From Gymnogyps californianus (lineage: Eukaryota > Chordata > Aves > Accipitriformes > Cathartidae), in assembly GCF_018139145.2 (NCBI RefSeq), contig NC_059500.1, forward strand, positions 57,811,580 to 57,875,579: DNA of 64,000 bases, given 5' to 3'. Position numbers and translations under genes: made by a program. Below the pieces are notes generated by a model. It was not told where the DNA came from and did no database searches. It saw only the letters and a list, made by a program, of their open reading frames with translations. Below, piece by piece: positions 36,129 through 49,154 of this stretch (its first letter is position 1; every line of letters starts with the position of its first letter).

Positions 36129-39100
36129 GATCAGCTCATTGGTCAGGATATATCTAAAATAAAAATCAGTTTACACAGTCTCAAAATTTGAAATATTCAG
36201 AAAGATTATGGCTTTCCGTGGAGATTTGATTATTACAATATCTTACTGACAAGGACAAAATATTTACCTCCTGCATAATTAAATTTCTCAATTTTTTTTT
36301 TTTCCTTGGGGAAGTTGTGACTGTCTTGCAGAGTAACAGGGAAAAGAACATCACTATAAATTGTATTACTTCCTTGAAGGTAAGAAAATGTATTGTAACT
36401 ATGATTTTTGTTGTACTTGTACTGAGTCATGAGAGAAGATTCCTCTAGAAGAGGAGAAACCTACTTTATTTTATATTGGTGGATACTACTTGCTCTTCCC
36501 ATCATATAACTCATACTGGTGACTAGCTTATCTGTTGATATCAAGCTTTCTGTTACATACCAATTGCACTTGATTTGCCTGAGATATTCTGTTTTTAACA
36601 GGTCCACATTTTTTTGTTTGCTCTAGATTTCTTCTCCTGATGTTTTTTATTCATAACATATTTAGTCTAGAGTAAAAGTTGGGCTGCATTTTTTTCCCTA
36701 GCTCTTCCTTTCTAGCCTCAATAATAATAAAATAGTATGTTTAGGATCTATTTTTTCTGGATCACTATGAAAACATAGGTCCTCACCAATTGAGAAAAGC
36801 TGCTAAATACTTGCAAATCTGCTGAAAAAAACCCAAAACCTGTTGGCAAATCTTCCAGGAAAAAAAATCCATGTACCATATAAAATCCTATAAAGTTTTC
36901 CAGTTCTCCTAGTAATATGTATTTCTCCTGTCTGTGATATGTCCCTCTTCACAATGCCTACATGTAGGTTTTTTTCTAGTTTATAAACAGTGTCACAGAT
37001 TGTATTTTGCTTTTCTTTCTACCAAGCAAATATATTGTTTGCTTGACTTTGTCGTGTTACTTGTGTTGATTTTAAGTCTGTTTTTATAGTGCATAGAGTA
37101 AAACCAAGTTAACCTGAGTCAATCTGAGGCTCAGGCCTTCAGGGAGAGACAAATTGAGAAACTGCTTTTTGAAATTCTGAGTGAAACACTTCACTTGGAA
37201 GAAAGAATGCAGCAGACCAAATTCATCCTTCCTATGACTATTTGAAGATGACACTGTGTTCTGTACCTGACATTCCAGCATCCTGACCTGTGGCTGAATC
37301 TCCTGTTACCATGTAATGGCAGAGGTCCTGATTTCCTGCTCACAAGTTAGTATGTGGTCCAGTTCTCTTCCAGCCAGCCCTTGCATGCAGGCCTCCTTTC
37401 ATCCCTTCCTATCCCTGGGAGGGAAAGGAATGGGACACAAGAATCTGACAGGTGATGCATGCCTGAATCTTGCCCCGCTGTGGTTTGAGGTGGCAAAACT
37501 CTACATGTAGACCAGCAGCACTTGGGAATGCTCACATGTCCTGCACCTTTGATATAGCCTACTATGCAATAAAAGGTAATGCTTTTGCATTATTCCTAGT
37601 CCCATCCGATATGTGCTTGCTATTTCAGTTTTTGTTACCATAGTTCCGTATTTTATTATTCATTATTTTAAAAGTACTATCCTTTTGCATGCTGCTGAGC
37701 AAATGAATAATATCCTATTATTAAATTGGCTGGAGAAATGTTTTGTCCTTTAAAAAATGCCAGTCTTTGCATTTAATTTCTATAAACAAAGGAGCGTATG
37801 CCTTGCAAAGGGACACTTTACAGCCTAGTGCCTGTGTATTGTGTTGCATTTTAGATGACTGGTTGAGCTTTAAAAAATGTGATGTTAATAAAGCTGGAGA
37901 ATCAAGAGGTACATCAGGTAATGCAGGAGTACTCACAAAAGGGTTAATGCGCAGCTAGTAGAGAAACTGTATATTAACCAGTTGTAAGGAATGGGTTTTT
38001 TCTTCCCGTTGATTCCATTCTTACCATTTACATTCCAGTCCTGCAAGTTATTTGAAAAACTGTTGTAAAAGCAAAATTTAATCCCAGAAGATCTTGTGTA
38101 GGCCTAGTTTTATGCTTCCAGTTCTGATGATAGTGTAGTAAAACTTGTCTGGAGTCTGGCTTGGATGCAGGGGGGAATGAAGGCCACCTGAAGAAATGCA
38201 CGTGTCTTTAGAGAGGAAGTGGACCACAGACCTGATTATGCATTCACTTCCATATGAAGTGGAACAAAACCAGTGCATATTGGAGAAGAAATCAAACTAG
38301 GGAAATGTTTATTGGATTAAATATTTGTAACAGTCTTGTAAATAAAACTCACTACTCCCCTAGTTTGCATGACTGTGAGAGGGTCAACACAATTTTCACT
38401 CAGAAATTTGGTTTTGGTAAAATGTAACTGTGACTATTTTTACTAGGCTTTCTCTGAAGGTTTTTTTCAGGTATTGAAGATAGTCAAAGTCTTTCGGGTT
38501 TTGGAGAGTTTAATATTGTAGTGGGATTTATACTAAGACAGTATTTGCTTAGTACTGGAAGAAGGATGTTGATTTTTGTAGCCCATCAAATTGTTAGAGT
38601 GCCTTTCACTCTTTAAAGCATTGCTGCCATGATAATAAAAATAAAACTGTTAGGAAGCTGCCATATTAAAACATTATTTGTGCCTATTATTTATATATAA
38701 TTTTTCTGTGAAACTGAAGTTTTAAGTATATAATTTGTTCCTTTCTCTGCATGTGTGGTGTCCCTCACTCTCAGATGAATCCAGTCATACAGCCTGCTTT
38801 CCAGTTCTACTTCTGCAGGGTTCTTCAGGGTTCCAAGCTTTGCAGAACAAGCCAGAGAAGGGAAGTGAGAGAGAAATTAGTTCTATGAAAGCAACAAATT
38901 CTTCCGATTTTCTAAAGATTTCCCACAAGCTACCATGCCAGCTACTGTTTACCACTTTTTAGGATGCTGTTTGGCATGATCAACTGTGGCACAGAGTGCA
39001 AGTTGTTTCTAATGACATTGGCAGTATAAGTCACCAAGTGATGACAGGCAGTGCTACCACAGGGAGGAAGATGATACACTAACAAGCAGTTAAAAAAGCT

Positions 39101-42100
39101 TAAAAAAATTTGCTGCATTTCAAATGTTCTTGCTTTGGATGCGAAATGGTCACCTTAATTTACCTTTTTGTAAAGATGTTTCTCTGGAAAAAGCGAACTT
39201 CATGGCCAATAAAGGTGAACAAATTTGCATGTTTTCCATATTGCATAAATTAAAGAATAAACCCAGGTCAAACCCAGGTTTTTGAGAGGCATTTTGAGAT
39301 ACTTCTTAAAAGCATCTTATCTCCCTCAGATAAATGTATCTGATCAAAATAGTGCAAAGGGGAGCACTTAAATATTGCAGTTCAGTAAGTAATTTTCCTT
39401 TTGGCAGTTCCATTTCTGCTACCCAATATGTTTGGGCTCCATATCTGTTGTTAACCATTCTGATTTTGTGTCTGTCATTGCTGGCTGTGTGTCTTTTCTC
39501 TTTCTGTGCCACATATCCTTCTATACATTCCTGTTGTTCACCTGAGCTTTGTGTTTTCACTTGAGTGAAATATGCAAATATTAGTTCCACAGAAGCTTAA
39601 AATGAAGTTGCTGTTTATAACCAGGTTTCTGTCTTACTGTCTGATGATAATTGTTTTTCTAGTTCTTTCCTTTTTATCTAATGAATTGGATAGTTGTGGA
39701 CAGCAGCTTCCTCAAGAACTGACAAACTCATTAATCTTTTTTCTATGAATACAGTGGGCAACATTTTGTTAGGAGAGGGTATGAATCGCCTAAAAGATTT
39801 TTTAAAAACTCTTGTAAAAGTACTAAATTATTTTTATTGCCTGTTTATCAGGAAGAAACTTTATGAGATGAAGTGTTCTGAGGAGGACAAAGAGTGAAAT
39901 CTGCCTGTGTGATGGATCAATAACTTGTCAGAAAGAAGCCCTTATTACTTGGTGGGCTTTTGACTTACAACCATGAGAAGACAGTACATGATCTACATAC
40001 AGTCCTACAGGCAAGGATTTTGCAGATCTTGCTTTTACAATGGGAAAGCATCTCTCACATACTTTAGGAAGCCAATAGAAGAGCTAGACAGCATTTTCAC
40101 AATATGGGTCACTGCAGTGGCAAGGAATTTAAATTTAACAGCCAGGTGATGCTAAGAAGTCAGCCACAGCCTATGATATTGTGGGCTTTCAACCCTCATG
40201 TCTTATAGTAATGTCACAGGCTTGGAAATGAGTTGAGTGTTAGAGAATCATACAAACCAAAAGTATCAGAATAGAACTTAGGAAGAAAAAAAAAGCAGTG
40301 CTCTTCCAGGCTTTATCTATTTGTGACATCAGAAGAAAGCAGCATATTGAGTAAAATGTACAAATTTTCATAGTATTATCTTACTTTCTGTTGTGGGAAC
40401 AGGGGTATTGCTTTAGTGGATCAGTCAAAGACCTGTCTGGGCTAGTACCTTGTGTCCAACTGCAGACTGGGCAAGGAACATCAGATATAAAAATCCTGCA
40501 ACAGGAGGATTCCAGAGGCCTGCCCATACTACTTGAGATCACCGTAAGAATTGAAGAGCTGTGAAAAACTCATTTCAGAAAAAAAATCAGCAGCTGATCC
40601 TGGAACACTAGATGACAGTCACTAGGCCGATGATACTGACTTCTTCCACCTTCTGATGATAGTGTTTTATTTGCATAAAAATTGTATCTCGTTCTTTAGG
40701 AACAAATTGTTTTAATTTGAAGCACATCATTTTTGAGACTGAGTGAGATTAAAGTCTTGGCCAAGCTCATGTGAGATATGTGTATTTGACACTTAAATGT
40801 CAGATTCTTGCAGTGCATATTTTTTGCGTGTACTGTACAGATTTCTTGTAACATTCAAGTTCTGTGACATCACACCATTGCCTTTTTGCTCACCAGTGTT
40901 TATTCCTGAATAGTAGCAAGAGCCTAGAAGGCATGGTGCAAACTGTGGCTGAACACTCTCTGAAGGAGAACTAGTTTAGTTCTCAAACCCTTTAATCAAC
41001 AATAATTTATTGCTTCCTCAAAAATACACTATGTTGATATTAACAGATTTCATAAAACCCGCTAGAGCTGCTAGTCTGTCTTTTTGGAAAAGGTGGTAAA
41101 AAGTGGTAAAAAGCAGTGGTAAGCCAAATTCAGCATAAAGTGGTTTTCAAAGATGCACACCAAAAATTAGCACATGCATAATAACCTGGGTATTGTGGAG
41201 CCACTTAGGACAACAGAGTGGTGTAAATGTTCATACTAAATATTAGACTTCTCAGCAACCTTCAGTGTAATTGATCGTTGAGTACTACTATCCGAATATT
41301 TACTAGAAGTACAACCCATATAAGCTGTGATAGCAAAATAAACATGCTTGTCCCTAATCTTTAGCATTGACGTCAACTGGCATGGAGTGGCCTGTGTCCA
41401 TGCTATTGAATTCCCTTACCTGTCAGACCAGGATAGTCACATCCAAACTACCTACTAGGAAAAATCTCTAGCCTGTGCTAGTTCACGAACCTGTCGGGTT
41501 TTGTGAAAATGCTAGTTGTCACAGGTCCAGGCAGCATTCTAACAACCTAAAGGAATAGATGGTCAAATTGCAGTTCCCAGGAACGTTGCCTAGCACTGTT
41601 TAATTAACTTATATACATACCTGCTCATTCTATTCAGACCTGAAGCCTGGCTGGCTTTGTCTTTGCTTTTAAAGTGTCAGAGAGTCACAGTTAACTCAGG
41701 TTATTTTGTCTGTAACTGAGGAACTTCAAGTCTTATCTTCCCATTCCCATCTGAACCTTACAAGAGCCATACGTGCTTGGCATTTGGCTTATGTTGGACT
41801 ACGTGTCTTATGGCAGTGGATTCTTTTGAAAACTATTCAGGATTATTATGTGGTTCAGAATTGAAGCTGCTCAGGAATTTTTCGGTACTGTTTTGTGACT
41901 AGTTGAAAAATGTTCATTTATTAGGACTGAAAGCTTTTCCTGGAAAGCGTTGGTTATGATCAGTTTACTGATGATCTTTAGAAGAAAAGCCCAAACAAAT
42001 AGATTATTTTAGTTACGTTACAGATTGTGCCTTTTCCCAAGGATTTCCTTTCAAAAAAGAGTTCTGCCTTTCTTGACCTGAGGAATGCTGCACAATGGTA

Positions 42101-45100
42101 GACCCAATTATTTCCATCTCTTGCATGATGAGAAAGTGTGTCTGTTCATACAGAATATTTGAAAGATTTAAATTCTCCATCTGCTGTTGGGCTGAACTCA
42201 ATATCCTTGTTTAAGTCTACAGGTCCATTAATGAACTAAGCATGAGGTATTTTGGAGGCTGTCTCTTTATCTATGCCCTTTAGAGTTAAAAATGGATGTT
42301 GCAGCTTACAGAGCTGTTACTTAGTTTGATACTGAGAAGGCAGGTCTGTGGGACTTTCCTTTGCAATAGTTAAGACAGTTCTAGTCTAATACATTGATAT
42401 TAAAAAAAATGCAGAAGTCTTTTTTTTCTTAATTTTTCAGTGTAAACGTCTCTATCATTGTTCAAAACTCCTCCAAATTAGGGAGGAATGAGGAAAGATA
42501 AATAGGAGAATATAGAAAAGGAGAGATACGATAGCTTTAGCTGCCACCTGCTATCTGTGTTTGTTTCTGAAGCTTAGCTATCTGGGAGTGAATGGCCTAT
42601 GATAACAAGATTAGATCTGTCTTCCAGACCTGTGAACCTCTAGTCTGCACTGTATGTTGGAGAAATCCCAAGCTCCATCTGGGACTATTAGCCTTCAGGA
42701 GCCTGTAATAAAATGGATTCCCTGCAAGTCAAGTGAAATCAACTCTAAGCTGGAGACTTAGTGCTCTGAAAAGACTTAATGACCAGTTCATCTTGAGTCC
42801 TCGGTTCAGTGTGGTGAGAAGAGCTTAATGTTGAACACCAGTAAAGCATTTTTTCCCCCACAAAAATGGTGTTCAGAAACTTAGGAAAAAAAAGCAGGGA
42901 GAACACTTTCTGGGATCTTTTGTTTTATGTTTTTCTCCAGTTCACCACCTGGGCTAATAACTGACAACATAAGACTGACTCTGCAACAGCTGCTACTGAT
43001 GCACACCACTAGCTCATCTCTAATTAGAATAAAAGACTTTCTCAGCAGCAGTAAATCTGTAATAACTTTAAAAATAATGATGAAAGCACAGAATGAACAA
43101 ATTTCCTGCTGTTTGCTCTTGCTCTGGCTTTTTTTTAAGGTTCTTTGTACACCTTCTGAATTCTTCCGCTGTTTAAAGAAATGCTGGAAAAAATTATTCT
43201 ACTGGTCATTTCACAGCAACAGCTGTTACCCAGATGTTTTCTATTGGGGATGTATCTCTGCCTCACTATGAGTTAACACTACACTTATACAAAGCTAAGA
43301 AATTTAATTTTATACAATTAATTTGTAATAAAACCTCAGGTACAATGTTTTTTATTTTAAAGCTATTTTGATACTTAAGAGGAAGTCATTCTGTTACTAC
43401 GTTTGAATTGGCAACTTACTGGTGACAGAAAAACAACAAGGACACTAGCCATTTGTTTATTATAATGGAGCTGTTACATGTCTTGGCTGAACTAACCCTC
43501 AAAAGAGTTTCCTTAGATGCTCCTAGTCACAACCTAACTAGCAAAAAATGCAAATGCCTAGGTTAAAGGCAACATTTGTCATCCTTTCTCTGTTGTATGT
43601 ATTTCTGCTGAGGAGCATCATTTTGGCTTCTTCAGGGTAGCCAGAATTATCTGTATAACAATTAATCTTGCAAGGGATACAGGAGTTGAACATGAGTTGT
43701 GCTGATGAGGCATTCCAGGGCATGGACTGTCCACCAGTTCGTGACTGTGTCATATGCATATCATATGTACTTAATGACTGTAACAAGGAGCTGACCATGA
43801 AGCACTGCCACTGGTGAGAAGGAAGGAAAATACTTTTGTAGTACATGGAAGATGTTAATGGTTTATCTGCTTTTTCAATTTTTGAAGTAGATGCAAATCA
43901 CAAAAATTGTACAAAAACTTAGGTAGCTGTGAAAGAATTTTTTGTGCATGATGAACTGGTGGTTTCTGTTCTCTTGTAAGCCATTTTTACTCCTCTTCTG
44001 GACCCTCTGGTTAATGGTTACTCACTCATCCTTTATCATTTATTTGCATCTTTTCCTTTGAACATGCAGCCACTGTTAATTCCACTGCTTTTCCTTTACA
44101 TTCTCTGCTCCCTGGGATCTAGCCCTATTCTTTGTAAGAAAAACCACACCATCATTCATTTAATGCCATTCACTTTCCTTGGCTTGTCAAAGACTCAAGC
44201 AAAATTTTGAGGCACCTCTGCTTTTGATGACAAGGGCAATTATTAAAATGACTGAGTTGCTCACTTTCATGATTTATGATGGCTAACTCGATTAAAAACT
44301 TGCAAGTAAGCCAGGTATTTCTCAGATCTACTTTTAGTGATTAACCTTCTGTAGAATATTTTTAGTTTTTTAGTATGCTAAATGAAGCATGGAGTATATA
44401 CAATTTTATATGTAAATGATGCATTCTGCTGGTTCCAGAAACACATAATCACTAGTAAATAGGTAAAACTAATTAATTATCTATTAGCAATTAATTCAGA
44501 AGCCCTGCATAAAGTAATGCTTCTTTATATAGCTGAACTTCCCCTCTCCCTAAATCCTCATAGTTCGATCTGTTGGCCCCAGAAGATTTGTTTGTTACAG
44601 TATTCCCAACATTAATGACAACTAGATTTCAATTGCTTTCAGGGTATATTATTTGAAACGCAATATGGGTGCAAGATGGCTGCTCCCTATGCCTGACCTA
44701 AGCAGCTGATAAGTGTTGTGTGGAGTCCTAGAAAGCTGCTTTTCTTACCATTTGAGAAGAAAATGGATTTTCTGTGCAAACAGTAATTTGTGTTGGAGTA
44801 AAGGTAGCTTCTGTTGCTCCTCTAAACAGATCCCACACTCCTGGCCTTTCTCTAACTCCTTGCATAGTGATGTTTACAGACTCTGAATTCTGTATGGGAT
44901 CTGTAGATCTTAGCACAAAACAAGGTGGTAAATACCTCTGTTCCTGCAGTTGAAGAGGGGTAAGATTTTCCTAACTGGACAAACTTGCATGAATGCAGTA
45001 ATAAGGAAAAAAAATAAGCTCTAAAGAATTTTTCTGCAATCAGAGGAGGAACAAATGGATGAAAATGGAGAATAAAATCCATGTTCTAAAGACAAACAAA

Positions 45101-45498
45101 CATTGATGTTCTCATTTCTATATCTTTCTGATTATTTAATCATGTTTGTTGTTTTGTGGTTTTACTGGAATACAGAAGAAAGTATGTGTCTTCTTTTCTT
45201 TCAATTAACCAACTAATAAGCCAACTATTTTTACATTTCTGCATACCTTGTGGTCTATTACAAGAGGAATCTATTTGGGAAAACAGAGGAAAAAGACAGT
45301 ACAGTCAAATGAAGAGTTTTTACAAGATTTCGAATTCTGTTTTACAGTATCTGTTTGCTGCTGACAGTGAGAAACATGCTGCCTGAGTACATGTTCAAGT
45401 ACTTTTGTCATCATTGCAACAGAGGAATCAGTTCTTACTATCCCAGCCGAATTGCTAAAATTGCAGCAATATCAGCTTTCAAGCTTTCAAGTTTTTCC

Positions 45499-45513
45499 TT
45501 TTTTTTTTTTTTT
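45499..45513. repeat. Poly-T run (15 T)
   Basis: This is a homopolymer run in unique sequence; no adjoining retrocopy was seen. Confidence 0.85.
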
Positions 45514-45734
45514 CCAAATTGATTTTGAAAGTAAATGTCCCCTAATCTCATGGTTCTTTTAGACATAAAGATTATAAAGAAATTGATGCAGTTGTCATAG
45601 AAGTTAACGGTGGAATTCTTACTGAGTTCACTTAAGCCTCGATTCTGTCATGTGTTCAGAAAGTCGCCAAGGATGGACCTTTGGAAAAGTGTGATGCTGT
45701 CATTTATTAGAAGCTCAGAAAAAATAATCATAGA

Positions 45735-45856
45735 CCCTAGTCCTGTAATTTACCGTGTACAGACTGAAGGTTACACCCATGCAGAGCCTCAGTGATGTTA
45801 ACAGTGTTTCATGCTGGCACAACAATCTGCCCATCTGCTATAATTGCAGGATTGAG
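45735..45856. repeat. Probable ancient palindromic amniote repeat
   Basis: The ends are near inverted: tcctgtaatt (45741-45750) and aattgcagga (45842-45851). The inner part contains cccatgcagagcctcagtga. By memory this matches a very old palindromic repeat, abundant in turtles and found decayed in birds, with a cctgcaatt end and a 'ccatgcagagcc' middle. It was probably a small non-autonomous DNA transposon. The copy is badly decayed and the limits are approximate. Confidence 0.45.
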
Positions 45857-48521
45857 ACAATGACTTGTAAATTGCAACATTGATGGGCCAAACTGAAATG
45901 CTAATTCTGCCTCTGAAACTCTGGGGGAACTCAGTTTCGTCTTTACCCAGAGAACTATACAAGGGATGTTTGTCCAGCATAGAGATGGTAGCGATGTTTT
46001 AGAAGTAAGTGGCTATATTCTTGGAAGCATTCTCACTGCGTTATGTGACTACTCTGAGACATCCTAATATTTAAAATTTACTGCAGTTATTTAACCTAAT
46101 CAGTATGTGTAGGATATAATTGCTCTCTCTCCTGTAGGAGGTAACACAGAAAAGAAATGGCGTAATTCTGCATGTCTCTCTTCTGTAGTGACAGCCTGTC
46201 ATTTCCTGTACTCTGCTAGAGATTATGAATAGACAATGTATGTAGGATTGAACATAGTTGCCCGATAACCAACTTTTTTGCTTTTTTAAATGTAAGTGCC
46301 TCTCTTCAGAAAAACATCGATTAGTTTGATTTCTTTTGATGTTGAAGGAATAAATTTACCTTTAACTCCTCTGAGTATCTCAATAAATAGAGGGGAGGCT
46401 ATTAGAAGTTTCAAACTATTAATTTTCTTGGACTTTTTAAGGCAAGTCTTCTAATAAATGTTAGTGTGGACATTATCATAATCAGATTTATTTTTTCACT
46501 CAAGACGTTATATATAGCGTACATTAAGTTTTGAAATTATTATACTCTGGATCGTTTCTGTGATACAGGAGTGAAATATTTGCAAATTTGATACAGGAGT
46601 GAAATGATTGCAAATTTGACACCCTTCTATTTAAAAATCAAGTTTGTTCACCAGTTAACTACATGAATATTATTATGACTGCAAAGCCACAGACAGATTT
46701 GCACCCTACTGTAAATGTTAGGGAAGACACCACATTAAAAAACTTGGAAATAAACTCTGAAAACTGTGAGGAAAAACTACTTAAGTTGATGGAGAATATG
46801 TTAAAAGCCCTAAGATGAAGCGCTTCCAAAGTATAAATTAATTTGGTTATGAAACTAATTTAGTTCTGTACACAGAACATATGGGAGTCAGCTCTGGGAT
46901 ATGAAGCGCAATAATTTTAACAGGATGCAGAAAACAGACTTCAGTAAAACTCTACCAGTTTGCATCAGCTAGGGACTACACTCTGAATATTTCGAGAATA
47001 TTCTTGATGATGTGGAAATCAGTGGAAATCTTTTTGGGTTTGTTTTTTTTTTTTAGTTGATATCAGTGCAAACAAACTTTCTACATATAATTTTGCTAAG
47101 TAAGCAGTAGCTAGAAATAAAATGCTAAAAACTAAATATTTTGCTCTTACAAAAGCCTAGAGAAATCCCCAGTGCTTAGATCTCTTCCAGTGGCTCATTT
47201 TGAGGGTTCATACATTTAACAGAAAGAATTATTTTCTTTTTACTAAATAACTTCATTGTAGTGTGGACCATGGAATTTATAACATCTCATCGATCATGAG
47301 AAAAGTATTGCAAATAAAAATAAGTCTGTGTCAGAGACTGATAAATTGTTTTGCTGCTCTTTGCTTCTGGCTACTTGTAGGTGGAATACTCCTTCAACAT
47401 TTCTGTTGTTGTGAGCCTGTTACCTTAATGTTTCCTGATGTTAAGTGCTTCTACCCACTAATCAGCTGATGAAATCTTAAAAGATGAAAGGAAGGTGAAA
47501 TTTTATGTCATCCCACAAAGTGTAAGCCACATTTGCAGACAATTTTTATTTACTTTTATTACCATTGTGGTGACCAGGAGTCACCATTAAGGACTGCAAA
47601 AATGGACATTTTGAAAAAAGGTGGCAGTTGTTCCTAACCTTTTAGTACTGGTCATGACATGTCAATGACTGTCCAGATTTCAAAGGATTTCTACAGACTG
47701 TCCCAGAAGATCATTATTTTTAAAATTGCTCTTTTCCTATAGGGATAGATCAAGGACTATGTGCGGACTGATTAGGAGGCAGAGAAAAGTTTTATCTTGA
47801 AATGGCTGTATATGCTTGTGCAATATACAGAGAAAAGTTAAGAGCTCTTTCTGAAATAGATAATACCAGAAAACACGCTACTAAATTGTGGGGTTTTGTG
47901 AAAATGTTCCTAGGGCATTCAGAACTGTATACTGCAAAAGTGCATCTGTAGCTAATCAGCTGTCCCTGACATAGTATGCATTGTGTGACAGTAAAGAGTA
48001 TTTCAAACCAGGTAGACTGAAGCTTCAAATGTTCTGAATTGAACAGTCATATATTAGTGCTTATCGCAAAGTGCATACGAGTTCTGCAGAATGTGCCTCA
48101 AAACATTGTGTCTGATCGCTAGAGTATTTTCCAGCTCTTCTCACAGAGTTCACTTGGGTGGACTTTGCAATTCTAGCAAGACACAGTGTTGGTTGTGAAA
48201 ATGGTGATGAAAATGGACCTCAGCATTGTGTTAAATATGACACCTATTATCTATAATTTCCCTATTAAAATGGTATCAGTATATGGATTATTATTATTAT
48301 TGGAATTTGGTATCTAACTGAATGCTTAAAGCATGATTGTATAAATGTCTGATCTTTCCTTTTCAATTACATAGTATAGTCTTCCTGTTTGTGGAACAAA
48401 TTTTAAACACATAATCTGTATATACATTAGACACCATGTAAGAAGAACCCCAAATTTACAATTTTGCCTAAGTCTTATTTTTTGGTAAACTGATTTAATT
48501 ATTATGAGGATATTATAATAT
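45857..48521. other. Unique non-coding stretch, no gene seen
   Basis: No exon was seen. It holds a 28-bp tandem duplication (46562-46617), a poly-T run near 47042-47055, and a possible ancient repeat fragment at 47543-47600. That fragment has ttattaccattgtggtgac and aggagtcaccattaaggac, resembling by memory a dispersed amniote repeat. This last call is weak. Confidence 0.45.
46562..46617. repeat. 28-bp tandem duplication, two copies
   Basis: Units 46562-46589 and 46590-46617 each run from gatacaggagtgaaat to gcaaattt. They differ at only two central positions (at/tt versus ga/tt), so the duplication is fairly recent or conserved. Confidence 0.85.
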
Positions 48522-48561
48522 TCCCAGTTCTGTTTAATATCTTTATCAATGATCTGGATGA

Positions 48562-48566
48562 GGGGA
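48562..48566. repeat. Target-site duplication gggga (left)
   Basis: The 5 bases before the LTR, gggga, correspond to cggga after it (49150-49154). CR1 reading continues across the join (GAT GAG GGG ATC GAG), which confirms that this is the pre-insertion site and that one base changed since. Confidence 0.85.
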
Positions 48567-49149
48567 TGTCCTGGTTTCGGCTGGGATAGAGTTAATTTTC
48601 TTCTTAGTAGCTGGTACAGTGCTGTGTTTTGGATTTAGTGTGAGAATAATGTTGATAACACGCTGATGTTTTAGTTGTTGCTAAGTAGCGCTTATCTTAA
48701 GCCAAGGACTTTTCAGTTTCCCATGTTCTGCCAGCAAGCAGGTGTGCAAGAAGCTGGGAGGGAGCATAGCCAGGGCAGCTGACCCGAACTAGCCAAAGGG
48801 GTATTCCATACCATGGAATGTCATGCCCAGTATATAAAGAGGGGGGAGTTGGCTTGGAGGATTGGATCACTGCTCAGGCATCTGTCAGCGGGTGGTGAGC
48901 AATTGCATTGTGCATCACTTGTCTTTTCTTGGGTTTTATTTCTCTCTTTTTTTGGTTATATTCCTTTTCATTACAATTATTATTATTAGTTAGTATTACA
49001 TTTTATTTTACTTTAGTTGTTAAACTGCTCTTATCTCAACCCACAAGTTTTACTTTTTTTTCCCAATCCTCCTCCCCGTCCCACTGGGAGGTGGGAGTGA
49101 GGGAGCGGCTGCATGGTGCTTGGCTGCTGACTGGGGTTAAACCACGACA
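48567..49149 (+). mobile_element. Solo LTR, subgroup B, copy 2, nested in CR1
   Basis: This LTR of 583 bp runs from TGTCCTGG to CACGACA. It has a TATA box (TATATAAA, 48831-48838) and a (TTA)n-containing stretch before the 3' part. It shares its 5' 100 bases and 3' 80 bases with subgroup A but has a different middle. The poly(A) signal position reads GTTAAA here. It interrupts the CR1 ORF2 between the codons for DEG and IEC, leaving a 5-bp duplication, so it is younger than the CR1. No internal region is present. Confidence 0.92.
48831..48838 (+). promoter_or_regulatory. LTR TATA box, copy 2
   Basis: TATATAAA lies 264 bases into the LTR. The CRE found upstream in subgroup A reads GAATGTCA here, so only its right half is kept. 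Confidence 0.5.
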
Positions 49150-49154
49150 CGGGA
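49150..49154. repeat. Target-site duplication cggga (right)
   Basis: This is the partner of gggga at 48562-48566, with one mismatch at its first base. Confidence 0.8.

Larger units (their letters stand above)
30594..45734. other. Long unique non-coding stretch, no gene seen
   Basis: There are no recognisable exons, RNA genes or young repeats in 15 kb. Minor features are hairpins at 32956-32978 and 36042-36128, an AC microsatellite at 32488-32511, a 15-bp doublet (ttcaggccagtga) at 34020-34047, an isolated TGACGTCA at 41368-41375, and a 15-T run at 45499-45513. Open frames stay below 115 codons. Confidence 0.5.

Noticed and set aside
41368..41375. Isolated TGACGTCA as a functional CRE
   Set aside because: A single 8-base palindrome without TATA, LTR or other context is expected by chance about once in a window of this size.
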